A stretch of 64,000 nucleotides of DNA from contig NC_014655.1 of the NCBI RefSeq assembly GCF_000166395.1, forward strand, positions 248,001 through 312,000, written 5' to 3'. The notes under the pieces were generated by a model. The model searched no databases, was not told the DNA's origin, and worked only from the letters and a program-made list of their open reading frames with translations. The translations under genes and the position numbers were made by a program. This document shows, piece by piece, positions 34,837 through 43,793 of the stretch; position 1 is the stretch's first letter, and each line of letters begins with the position of its first letter. The DNA comes from Leadbetterella byssophila DSM 17132 (GTDB lineage: Bacteria > Bacteroidota > Bacteroidia > Cytophagales > Spirosomataceae).

Positions 34837-35705
34837 GTGTGCACCAAAAGAGGAGTCTGATAGTTCGGTCTTACCGGAAGCTCTCGGTTAGTAAACAATG
34901 TGCTTTACTGGAACTTCCCCGTAGCAGCTACTACTTTAAATCACGAGGAGAGAATCTTCTTAATCAATTTCTTATGAATAAGATAGATGCCAAGTTTACA
35001 GAATGTCCTTTTTATGGAGTAGAGCGTATGACCGATTATATCAATTATAATTATGGGCTGGGAGTAAATGTAAAACGTATCCGCAGGCTGTATAAAATAA
35101 TGGCTTTAGATACACTTATGCCGAAACCCGGTCTAAGTAAAAAGGCTAAAGACGCATTCATTTTCCCCTATTTACTCAATAATCTGACCATTGACAGGCC
35201 GAATCAGGTGTGGCAGGCTGATATAACCTACATAGCTATGCAAAGGGGCTTCATGCGGGCGGCGTTCCGCTATAAATTTGCAATCATTGATGTTCATTCT
35301 CGTAAGATCCTGGGCTGGGGAACTTCCAATACTATGAGTGTAGCCTGGATGATTGAGGTACTTGAATCGGTTATCCGAAAATACGGAAAACCCGAAATCT
35401 TCAACTCGGACCAGAGGAGTCAGTTTACTAGTATAAAGTTCGTGAGTTTGCTCAAAAAACACAAAATAAAACAGTCTGTGGACGGAAAAGGAAGAGCTTT
35501 GGATAACGTCTTCATTGAAAGGTATTGGAGGAGTTATAAGTACGAATATCTCTTCCTGAATCCTCCTAAAGATGCGTGGGAATTATTCTCCGAAACAGAA
35601 AAATATGTGAAATTTTACAACAAAGAAAGAAGGCATGAGGCTCTTGAACGCCTTACTCCCAATGAAGTATATTTTAACTATAGAAAACTACCAAATGTTT
35701 CTTAA
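34833..35705 (+). CDS. IS3-family transposase OrfB (rve/DDE integrase domain)
   Basis: The product (290 aa) has catalytic residues in VWQADITYIAM, EIFNSDQRSQFTS and ALDNVFIERYWRS. Two oddities: the usual DQGSQFT reads DQRSQFT, and five residues RAAFR are inserted between RGFM and YKFAIIDVHSRKI, caused by a GC-rich 15-bp hairpin-forming insertion at 35256-35270. The frame is open throughout, but these changes lie in the core and may reduce activity. Confidence 0.85.
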   Translation: MSVHQKRSLIVRSYRKLSVSKQCALLELPRSSYYFKSRGENLLNQFLMNKIDAKFTECPFYGVERMTDYINYNYGLGVNVKRIRRLYKIMALDTLMPKPGLSKKAKDAFIFPYLLNNLTIDRPNQVWQADITYIAMQRGFMRAAFRYKFAIIDVHSRKILGWGTSNTMSVAWMIEVLESVIRKYGKPEIFNSDQRSQFTSIKFVSLLKKHKIKQSVDGKGRALDNVFIERYWRSYKYEYLFLNPPKDAWELFSETEKYVKFYNKERRHEALERLTPNEVYFNYRKLPNVS

Positions 35706-35744
35706 TTTTGAATAAGTGCTGTCCAAGATATGGGGAGTACTTCA

Positions 35745-35820
35745 GTTTCTTACTCTTCCCACTTTCCCGCCAATCCGATATCAAAGACAGCATTCGTGCA
35801 CGTTTCTCTTCTTTACTCAT
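35745..35820 (-). pseudogene. IS66 accessory protein (TnpA) N-terminal fragment
   Basis: The minus frame from the ATG at 35820 reads MSKEEKRARMLSLISDWRES and GKSKK, the usual N-terminus of the small IS66 accessory protein, then enters the IS3 end. About 25 codons remain; no other IS66 genes are present. Confidence 0.65.
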
Positions 35821-36482
35821 GCCACAAAATTATAGACTATGAGTAGCATTTTAAATATGTACTTCGTAGGGCGGATACATCAAATCGATAGAGTCCCTTG
35901 TCCGGTGCCCCACCACATATTTCCTGATCTGTATTGATACATACTTTTAACACAACAGTTAATCCTGTCTACTTCTATAAACACGGTAAATGCTTTTGGA
36001 TTTGAAATGTTGATAGAAGGGTCGTACCTGCGGGTAATACTGCCTCTGGCTGTAATCCATATAATACCCGATTTTCTACCAGAACATTGAAAGAATACAC
36101 TAAAAAGGGTAAGTAGATTTTTCTTCTTATCCTCTTTGTATTTTTAACTTATGCCTGGAAGGCCAATCTCGTGCTCTTGTGGGTAGGGTTTGCAGTGGGT
36201 CATACTTACTTCTTCTTTAATATGGCGGTACACAACAAAAGCCAGTTTCTCATCAACCGCAAAGCGAGGAATGTGAAAAAAGGCATTTTGGCCATCTTGG
36301 AGTTTGTGATGATAGAGAAAGAAAAGTCTACTTCTACCTTGCCAAACAGCAGATACCCCCTGAAAGGGATAGCTTTGCAGGGAGTCGAAAAAATGTACGA
36401 TGTTAAAATAGGTATCCTCTACATATTCCGATGTCCTCAAATGCTACAATTCTAAATAAGTACACGCTAATTTTAGAAAGTC
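35821..36482. other. Unassigned 660-bp stretch with decayed coding traces
   Basis: No convincing gene. A minus frame ending at about 35851 carries VVGHRTRDSIDLMYPPYEVH without a start, and another minus frame nearby contains SGNMWWGTGQGTLS, which resembles a propeller blade; both cannot be real as read. Overlapping ORFs on opposite strands at 36144-36440 and 36171-36455 (about 95 aa each) have no recognisable family. I take this as rearranged remains between the IS zone and the utilisation locus. Confidence 0.4.
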
Positions 36483-39400
36483 CTACTTAAACTCGCTGGG
36501 TGATACCCCAAACTGTTTTTTGAAACTAATGGAGAAATGAGACAAGGTGTTAAAACCGGTCATATATGCGATCTCTGAGATATTGTACTGACCTGTTTTA
36601 ATATATTCAGCGGCCTTGTTTAACTTGTAAGTTTTGAAGAAAGATGCAGGGTTTTCTCCGGTTAAAGATTTTATCTTGTAGTAAAACTTAGTTCTGCTAA
36701 GATTAAGTCTTTCTGTCATTTTTACAATGTTCAGTTCAGAGTTGTCCAACTCTTCGTTCATGAGTGCATAAAATTCATTTAGCAGGACTTTGTCATGAGG
36801 TGAAATGCCTGCTTCTGACAACATTCTTTTGGTAGTAGTGGTAGTGGTTAAAATTTCCCGGACTTTCTTTCTGTTATTAATTTGAGATTTTACTACTGCA
36901 ATTAGATATAATGGATCAAAGGGTTTTACGATATACGCATCGGCCCCTTTGTACAATCCTTTGACCTGCTCCTGGGTAGTACTTTTGGCCGTTAGTAAAA
37001 TTACCGGAATATGGCTGTATTCTATGTTTTCTTTAAGATACTGACAGAAGTCGTATCCGCTCATACCGGGCATGAGAACATCGGAGATAATCAAATCGGC
37101 CTCAAAGGTTTCCATAGTTTTTATCGCGTCTTCTGCATTAAAAACAGATTCGATTGTAAAATCAGCTGAGAGAATGGTTTTCAGAAAGTGAGTTATTTCT
37201 GGTTCATCGTCTACTATGAGTATTTTCTCTTTTTTTCCTAATAGTGTTTCAATTTCATTATCTGCAGGAGAAGAAATGGAAGAGTCCTGTGGTTTGTCCA
37301 CAGAATCTTCACTTATGATTTCAGAAGGGGAGTAGTTTTGGTTTCCTAGAGGAAGTACAATCGAAATTGTGGTTCCGCCTGTCTCATTCTGAAAAGCTTC
37401 AATCTCTCCATGATGAGCTCTGATTAATCTTTGGCTGTAATTTAAGCCGATTCCTGTACCGTAATGGTTTAAGCCATTGTGGTGATTAACCTGATAGAAG
37501 CGTTCAAAAACCCTTTTTAGATCCTTTTTCGGAATTCCTATTCCTGTGTCCTTTATGTCCACTTTTACCAGTTTTGTTTCTGTTGAAGGAGTGTTTGGGT
37601 ACTCATTATCCGTTATACTAACAAGAACTTCTATATTTCCACCTGCCGGAGTGTATTTTATAGCATTTGAGAGAATGTTAGACAGTATTTTATCAAATTT
37701 ATCTCTATCCAGATAAAGCATAATAGGTCCGCTTTCAATTTGAACAGAAAGCCTGATATTCTTTTCTTTAGCTGAAAAAGAGAATAAGTCCACGTTTCGT
37801 CTTATTTCAGGAATAATGTCTAAGTAGATGGTTTTAAGGGGAGAATCGCCATCTTTCAGGTTATTAAAGTCCAGAATTTGATTTACGAGTCCCAGCATTT
37901 TATCTACGTTACGCTGGATGATAGAAAGCAGGTTTAATGTTTCCGGATTTAAATTTTGAGCGGAAAGCATGGTTACCGGCCCTTTAATCATGGTAAGCGG
38001 TGTTCTGAATTCGTGCGATATATTTGAAAAGTAATTGAAATTGAGCTCATTAATTCTTATAGCCTCCTGTTTTTCTCTCTCTGCAAGTAAGGTCTTGTCT
38101 TTGTCCGTTTTCCAGGAAGAATAAAGTCTGAAGAATACATAGCTTACACCACCTAAAGTTAAAACATAAAGTAAAATCATAGGTGAAGATGCCCACCAGG
38201 GAGGAAGCATTTTTAAGGAAATAGCAGTTTCGAAAATTTCGCCCTGACTATTACTGGAAGCCCGCACTTTAAAAATATAGTTACCGGGAGGAATTTTGTA
38301 GAAATTAGCCTGACGGCTTTTTCCCGCATCAGTCCAGTCGTCGTTGTATCCCTCTAATTTGTATTCGTATTTGTAGTTTTTCAGCTGGCTATAATTAAGA
38401 ATAGTATAGTGAATACTAAAGGAATTGTTCCAATTCTTAAGCTGAATACGCTTTACCGGAGTACTTTGGCTACTTGTTTCAAATAGTTTGTGTTTATCCG
38501 AAGTGACTTTTTCGATGACTATCTTGTTAGATTGTTCAGGAATGGCTTTCAATGGGTTAATTTCGGTAATACCGTGAGTTCCGCCGAAATAGAGTCTGCC
38601 TTCATCATCTTTGGCTAATGCATTGAAGTTGTACTGATTTCCTCCGGTGCCGTCCTCACTAAAATAGACGATGGCTTTGTCTGTTTTAGGATCTAGTTTT
38701 GACAATCCGTTTTGGGTAGGTATCCAAAGATAGCCCTGACTGTCTTCAATAATGCCGGATGCATCATTGCAGATGGCTTTAGCATTCAGATAATTTTTTG
38801 TTTGTCTGGTTGTGGGTGAATAAGTGAAGAGGCCATTAAGGTGTGTGGGTATCCATAAGTTTCCATTCGAATCTTCAAAGACCTGATTGGGTAGGAAAGG
38901 CGTAACAGAAGGTTTGATTTCGATATTTTTCGTGGTTAATGTGTTAGGATTTATCAGGAATACTCCTCTGCCAAGAGCAGAAACAGCTATTTCACCACTT
39001 CTTAGTTTGGTTAAACCCGTAGTATAGTTATAGCCCGGTTTATAAAACTGTTTCTTCTCAAAGGTATCTCCCTTTTTGTAATAGATGTACTCTCCAAATC
39101 CAGCCACCCAGATATTGCCATTGTCATCTTCTGCAATAGAAGACATGGTTTCCTCAAATTTGTAGCTTTTGACTATGGATACGGTGGAATTGTGTACAGA
39201 GCATTGATAAAGATCATTACCAGAGTTTACCCAAAGATATCCGTTGCTATCAAAAAAAAGGTTTCCGTTTTTGCCAAATCCGGTGTGTGGCAAGGTTGCC
39301 TTTGTGACCTGACCGTCACTTACTGTGTATTTGTATATACCGTCTTTGCTGGTAAGAATCCACAGGTTTTTGTCTTTAGCCTGAACAATTTTCATGATAG

Positions 39401-40439
39401 ATTTTCCTTGAAGAGCATTTTCCAAAAGATATTTTTCATTGAAAATCTTCTCTGACTTTCTAACCATTTCAAATCCTTTGTCCGTAGATCCAAACCAAAG
39501 ATTGTTGCGAGAGTCCGTAAAGACGGTAGTTAGTTCAAAATCGGGAGCAGCGAAGGGAAAGTCTTTGTGTGACTGATGAACCAATGTATTGGTAACAAAA
39601 TCAAAGTAAAAGAGCTCATTCTGAAAAGTCTTTAGAATCACAGCCCTTTGATTGTACCTGAATATATTCGAAATGCCTGAGGCGGGAAAATCAGTATAGG
39701 TGGCTATTTTTTCGGGAAGTTGTTTAAATTCAATAGTGTCTGTATCAACTATGCTTATTCCATTAGAATGAGACAGCCACAGTTCTCCAAATTCATTAAT
39801 ATATAAACTATGGATTAGCTTAACAGCTGGAATCTCCAGTTTTTTGATAAGTTTAAAATCAGGGTCATAAACGGAGATATTGTTTTGTGTGGCTACCCAT
39901 AATCTATTATTAGAATCAAATGCTTCCAGATTAAGAACAGTTGGGTTAGGAAATTTAGAGAAGTAAGTAAGTTTACTTTCAAATGTATTCTTTTCAGGAT
40001 TGAATACACAGATGTCATTGCTTGTGTTGATGATTATTTTGCCGGACTTGTCTTCCAGAATCTGAGCTATAAAATTACTGGAGCTACCGGTAGGGATTAT
40101 TTTAAATTTTCCGTTTTCGTACAATGAAACTCCATGAGTTGAAGTTCCTACCCAAAGTCTGTTTTTAGAGTCGTATAAAAGTGCACTTACCACGTTAGCC
40201 TGTAAGCTAACGCTGTCGTTGTTAAAAGTAAATTGTGTAAACTCATGCCCGTTATACCGGTTTAGTCCTCGTGTTGTACCCAGCCAGATATATCCGTACT
40301 GGTCTTCTACAATAGAGGTTATAAACTTATTTGAAATTGCTTGCCCTTCAGTTTCTACCGCGGCGTTTTCCAGATAGTTCTCAGGAGAGTGGCATGCTGA
40401 TAAAAGTAGAAGGAGAATTGCAGATATTATACGAGACAT
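36483..40439 (-). CDS. Hybrid two-component system sensor/regulator (HTCS) of the utilisation locus
   Basis: The protein has 1318 residues: a lipoprotein-like signal (LLLLLSACHS), a periplasmic double beta-propeller (about 30-640) with DQYGYIWLGTTRGLNRYNG-type blades, a Y_Y_Y domain (about 670-745), one membrane helix (about 750-775), a histidine kinase with ISHEFRTPL (His809) and GTGIGLNYSQRL, a receiver domain with SDVLMPGMSG (Asp1120), and a C-terminal AraC DNA-binding domain (about 1215-1318). In this class the propeller binds an oligosaccharide cue and the AraC domain activates the neighbouring susC-susD operon, which is divergent here. All key residues are present and the gene is intact. 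Confidence 0.95.
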   Translation of the reverse strand: MSRIISAILLLLLSACHSPENYLENAAVETEGQAISNKFITSIVEDQYGYIWLGTTRGLNRYNGHEFTQFTFNNDSVSLQANVVSALLYDSKNRLWVGTSTHGVSLYENGKFKIIPTGSSSNFIAQILEDKSGKIIINTSNDICVFNPEKNTFESKLTYFSKFPNPTVLNLEAFDSNNRLWVATQNNISVYDPDFKLIKKLEIPAVKLIHSLYINEFGELWLSHSNGISIVDTDTIEFKQLPEKIATYTDFPASGISNIFRYNQRAVILKTFQNELFYFDFVTNTLVHQSHKDFPFAAPDFELTTVFTDSRNNLWFGSTDKGFEMVRKSEKIFNEKYLLENALQGKSIMKIVQAKDKNLWILTSKDGIYKYTVSDGQVTKATLPHTGFGKNGNLFFDSNGYLWVNSGNDLYQCSVHNSTVSIVKSYKFEETMSSIAEDDNGNIWVAGFGEYIYYKKGDTFEKKQFYKPGYNYTTGLTKLRSGEIAVSALGRGVFLINPNTLTTKNIEIKPSVTPFLPNQVFEDSNGNLWIPTHLNGLFTYSPTTRQTKNYLNAKAICNDASGIIEDSQGYLWIPTQNGLSKLDPKTDKAIVYFSEDGTGGNQYNFNALAKDDEGRLYFGGTHGITEINPLKAIPEQSNKIVIEKVTSDKHKLFETSSQSTPVKRIQLKNWNNSFSIHYTILNYSQLKNYKYEYKLEGYNDDWTDAGKSRQANFYKIPPGNYIFKVRASSNSQGEIFETAISLKMLPPWWASSPMILLYVLTLGGVSYVFFRLYSSWKTDKDKTLLAEREKQEAIRINELNFNYFSNISHEFRTPLTMIKGPVTMLSAQNLNPETLNLLSIIQRNVDKMLGLVNQILDFNNLKDGDSPLKTIYLDIIPEIRRNVDLFSFSAKEKNIRLSVQIESGPIMLYLDRDKFDKILSNILSNAIKYTPAGGNIEVLVSITDNEYPNTPSTETKLVKVDIKDTGIGIPKKDLKRVFERFYQVNHHNGLNHYGTGIGLNYSQRLIRAHHGEIEAFQNETGGTTISIVLPLGNQNYSPSEIISEDSVDKPQDSSISSPADNEIETLLGKKEKILIVDDEPEITHFLKTILSADFTIESVFNAEDAIKTMETFEADLIISDVLMPGMSGYDFCQYLKENIEYSHIPVILLTAKSTTQEQVKGLYKGADAYIVKPFDPLYLIAVVKSQINNRKKVREILTTTTTTKRMLSEAGISPHDKVLLNEFYALMNEELDNSELNIVKMTERLNLSRTKFYYKIKSLTGENPASFFKTYKLNKAAEYIKTGQYNISEIAYMTGFNTLSHFSISFKKQFGVSPSEFK

Positions 40440-40686
40440 AGAACGATGATGAGGGTTGAAGTAATTATTCGTAATAATAGGTTAGTCGGTACTCATTTCA
40501 ACCATTTGGGGGCGTTTATGAACAAAAATATAAATATTTGAACAAATTTTAAAAATAATTTAATGAGTCTGGCGAAATAGAAAAGCATTTGTAAAAATGT
40601 AATAATGGTTAAGGTGAGAACTTGCGGTGAAATGTTTTAGAGCAAAATGAACCCTAAAGCATCTGCCAAAATCAACCTTAATACAT
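40440..40686. promoter_or_regulatory. Divergent control region between the HTCS and susC genes
   Basis: This 247-bp A+T-rich intergenic region separates the sensor from its predicted target operon and should hold the AraC-type operator. A minus-strand TATTTTTG (40523-40530) could be the -7 box for the sensor gene. AAATATTTGAACAAATTTT at about 40531-40550 is partly palindromic. I see no clear plus-strand -33/-7 pair, which fits an activator-dependent susC promoter. Confidence 0.45.
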
Positions 40687-43600
40687 ATGAAAAATGTTTT
40701 GTCTCAAGCAAGATGGAGGCTTTGTTATAGCCTCTTTAAATTTCTTCTATTTTTTATTTTACCGCTTGCGGCGAGTGCCCAGCAATCTTTTAAAGGCAAA
40801 GTCACCGACGGCAAAGAACCTCTCATCGGGGTATCGGTTACTGTTAAAGGTACAAGTACAGGAGGTTTTACAGATGCAGAAGGAAATTTTGAAGTAAAGA
40901 CCTCCTTAGAAAAGCCGGTGCTGGTTTTTTCTATGGTGGGATATTCTACTAAAGAGGTGGCAGCTGTTTCTTCTGGCAACATAGAGGTGGTCATGGAAGA
41001 AAGCAATATTGGTCTGGATGAAGTAGTGGTAGTGGGATACGGTGTTCAGCGAAAAAGTGATTTAACCGGAGCGATATCGCAGGTAAAAACGGAAGATATA
41101 GAAAACCGAACGGTAGTAAATGCTCAGCAGGCATTGCAAGGAAAGGCCGCCGGAGTGCAGGTAATACAAACCTCAGGTGCCCCGGGCAGTAACCCTACTA
41201 TTCGTATAAGAGGTTTTAGTTCTAACTCATCCTCAGACCCCCTGTATGTAGTTGATGGACTAAGAACTTCTAATATTGCGGGAATTGACCCTAACAATAT
41301 TGAAAGTATGGAGGTGTTAAAAGATGCTGCTTCCGCTGCTATATACGGTGCTCAGGCGGGAAATGGTGTAATATTAATTACGACAAAAAAAGGGAAATCA
41401 GGTGTAGCTAAAATTACGTATGACTACCAAATGTCCACAAGCGAATTAAATCGGATTCCTAAGGTGATGAATGCTCAGCAGTATGTCAGCTATATGACAG
41501 AAGCTAATTTTATCACCCCGAATGAAGTGAATACCTTGTGGGACGGTGTAACCAATACGAATTGGGCGGATATTGCTTTCGAAAAATCACTGATGCACAG
41601 GCATAATCTTGGGTTACAGGGAGGTAATGAAAAAGGCACCTATTTTGTAGGGCTTTCTTACCTGGATCAGGACGGTATAGTTGTTGGCAATCAGGATGTT
41701 TATAATCGTGTTTCGGGGATGATTAACGGAGACTACAAGATACGGCCATGGCTTAAAATCGGAACTACAAATACACTGGAAAAATGGACAAGTCAGACAG
41801 TATCAGAAAACTCTGAGTACGGAAGTTTGCTGGCCGCTGTACTTACCATGGATCCGCTTACTCCCAATCTTTATTCAGAGAATAATCTGCCTGATTTTAT
41901 GAAAAGCCATCTGCAGGTAGGCAGGGCGTTAATAAGAAACAGTTCTAGAGACTACTATGGTGTGTCAAGAATTTTTGAATCGGAGCAGATTCATCCGGGC
42001 ATTATGAGGGATGTTAATCAAAACAAGAACTCCGGTGCAAATATATTGGGTACCATGTTTATGGATATCATGCCTTTGAAAGGTCTGGTTTTTACGTCCA
42101 AGTTCGGTTATAGAGGAGCTTTCTCCAATAATCATACTTTTCAGGATATGTATTATGCCAATGCGGTAGCCTACAGAGACAAGATTAATATGAGCAGAAC
42201 AAACTCAAACAGCATTTATTATCAGTGGGAAAATTTTGCCAACTATCATTTCAAATTAAAGTCGCATGACTTTACAGTGATGGCGGGTACATCATATCAG
42301 CACACAGAAACCGCTAGTGTGAATGCCGCTGGAAATGAACTTATTAAGAATGATCTTCCCTACAGGGATCTGGACTTTCTGGCACCAACAGCTACGAGAA
42401 CTATCGGTGGTATTCAGCTTTATACAAGGCAATTGTCCTACTTTGGACGTTTGAGTTATAACTATCTTGATAAACTATTGTTTCAGGCTTCGTTACGAAG
42501 AGATGCAAGTGACAACTCGATTTTACCCTACGAAAACAGATGGGGTACCTTTCCGGCCATGTCACTTGGATATGTAATTTCAAAAGAGAAGTTTTTTCCC
42601 AAGACCGATTGGATATCTTTTCTTAAAGTGAGGGCGAGTTGGGGGCAAAACGGAAGTACGGGACCACTTGGCGGTTATGCGTATCTGGCTTCTATTATGT
42701 CCGGAGGAATGTATCCTTACTCATCGGATATCAATTATCAGGTGGCTTCTTCTCCCAATACATTAACTAACCCAAATTTAAAATGGGAAACCTCAGAGCA
42801 GACAGACTTTGGTATCGACCTCAGAGCTTTTGATAATCGATTTTCTGCAACTCTCGACTATTTCCATAAAAAGACGAGCGGGTTACTTGTAGCTATTACA
42901 CCGCCTTATGAGACAGGTGTGACATCAACGGTAGTTAATGCAGGGAATGTAACTAATAAAGGCTTTGAGGCAGAATTAGGCTGGGAAGATCAGTTTAGCA
43001 GCGGTTTTAAATACGGAATCAAAGGTAATATAGCTACACTTAAGAACAAGGTAACCTATCTTGATCCGAGTATTTCAAGAATCAGTGGGGCTTCTTATCA
43101 TACGTTTACAGGAATTACTGCATTTGAGCAAGGACTTCCGGTGTGGTATTTCAGAGGGTATGAATTACAAGGAATTAACAGAGAAACCGGTGACCCGATA
43201 TTCAAAGACCAGTTTACGGTTGATACCAACGGTGATGGAATTCCGGATCAGGGCGATGGCATAATTAACGATCAGGACATGGCCATGATTGGCAGTGCAA
43301 TTCCTGATTTTACGTATGGTATTACATTGACAGGCTCATTCAAAGGATTTGACTTAACGGTCTTCGGAGCGGGATCACAAGGCAATCAAATTTACAATGC
43401 CTTAACCCGTATAGACAGACCAAGAGGGAACAAACTAAGTATATTCTATGATGAAAGATGGACACCGACCAATCAGGATGCTCCAAGGCCAAGACCGAAT
43501 GCAAACGGAGAAGACAAGTACTGGATTAGTGATGCCGCGATATTTGATGCTTCTTTCTTTAAAATTAAGCAGCTTCAGATAGGCTATAGATTACCTTCTT

Positions 43601-43788
43601 CTCTTTTGAGTAAATTAAAGGTAGACAACTGCAGAGTTTATACTTCTCTGGATGACTGGTTTGTGTTTACTAAGTATCCGGGAATGGATCCGGAAGCTTC
43701 AGCAGGGTCAACTTCCGCTTTGGGAGTAGATAAAGGAGCATATCCTATTGCAAAAAAACTGGTTTTTGGTATTAACCTTTCCTTTTAA
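40687..43788 (+). CDS. SusC/RagA-family TonB-dependent outer-membrane transporter
   Basis: The protein (1033 aa) has a signal peptide, an N-terminal carboxypeptidase-regulatory-like domain (FKGKVTDGKEPLIGVSVTVK, residues about 35-110), the TonB-box/plug junction DEVVVVGYGVQRKSDLTGAI (about 113-132), a plug with GFSSNSSSDPLYVVDGLR, and a 22-strand barrel ending in the outer-membrane C-terminal strand KLVFGINLSF. It imports oligosaccharides or other large ligands with the SusD partner. It appears full length and is followed within 6 bp by susD. Confidence 0.95.
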   Translation: MKNVLSQARWRLCYSLFKFLLFFILPLAASAQQSFKGKVTDGKEPLIGVSVTVKGTSTGGFTDAEGNFEVKTSLEKPVLVFSMVGYSTKEVAAVSSGNIEVVMEESNIGLDEVVVVGYGVQRKSDLTGAISQVKTEDIENRTVVNAQQALQGKAAGVQVIQTSGAPGSNPTIRIRGFSSNSSSDPLYVVDGLRTSNIAGIDPNNIESMEVLKDAASAAIYGAQAGNGVILITTKKGKSGVAKITYDYQMSTSELNRIPKVMNAQQYVSYMTEANFITPNEVNTLWDGVTNTNWADIAFEKSLMHRHNLGLQGGNEKGTYFVGLSYLDQDGIVVGNQDVYNRVSGMINGDYKIRPWLKIGTTNTLEKWTSQTVSENSEYGSLLAAVLTMDPLTPNLYSENNLPDFMKSHLQVGRALIRNSSRDYYGVSRIFESEQIHPGIMRDVNQNKNSGANILGTMFMDIMPLKGLVFTSKFGYRGAFSNNHTFQDMYYANAVAYRDKINMSRTNSNSIYYQWENFANYHFKLKSHDFTVMAGTSYQHTETASVNAAGNELIKNDLPYRDLDFLAPTATRTIGGIQLYTRQLSYFGRLSYNYLDKLLFQASLRRDASDNSILPYENRWGTFPAMSLGYVISKEKFFPKTDWISFLKVRASWGQNGSTGPLGGYAYLASIMSGGMYPYSSDINYQVASSPNTLTNPNLKWETSEQTDFGIDLRAFDNRFSATLDYFHKKTSGLLVAITPPYETGVTSTVVNAGNVTNKGFEAELGWEDQFSSGFKYGIKGNIATLKNKVTYLDPSISRISGASYHTFTGITAFEQGLPVWYFRGYELQGINRETGDPIFKDQFTVDTNGDGIPDQGDGIINDQDMAMIGSAIPDFTYGITLTGSFKGFDLTVFGAGSQGNQIYNALTRIDRPRGNKLSIFYDERWTPTNQDAPRPRPNANGEDKYWISDAAIFDASFFKIKQLQIGYRLPSSLLSKLKVDNCRVYTSLDDWFVFTKYPGMDPEASAGSTSALGVDKGAYPIAKKLVFGINLSF

Positions 43789-43793
43789 AAATC

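Larger units (their letters stand above)
34501..35744 (+). mobile_element. IS3-family insertion sequence (second copy), coding-complete
   Basis: Inverted ends TGAAGTACTCCC (34501) and GGGAGTACTTCA (35733-35744) with a further CTGTCC/GGACAG match inward; 1244 bp. Contains overlapping orfA and orfB with no frameshift. Left flank is a Crp/Fnr gene, right flank an IS66 accessory-gene fragment, and the flanks do not belong together. Confidence 0.85.

Noticed and set aside
36144-36455. Two overlapping opposite frames of about 95 codons
   Set aside because: Neither has a recognisable domain, start context or neighbour; at most one could be real and I cannot choose.
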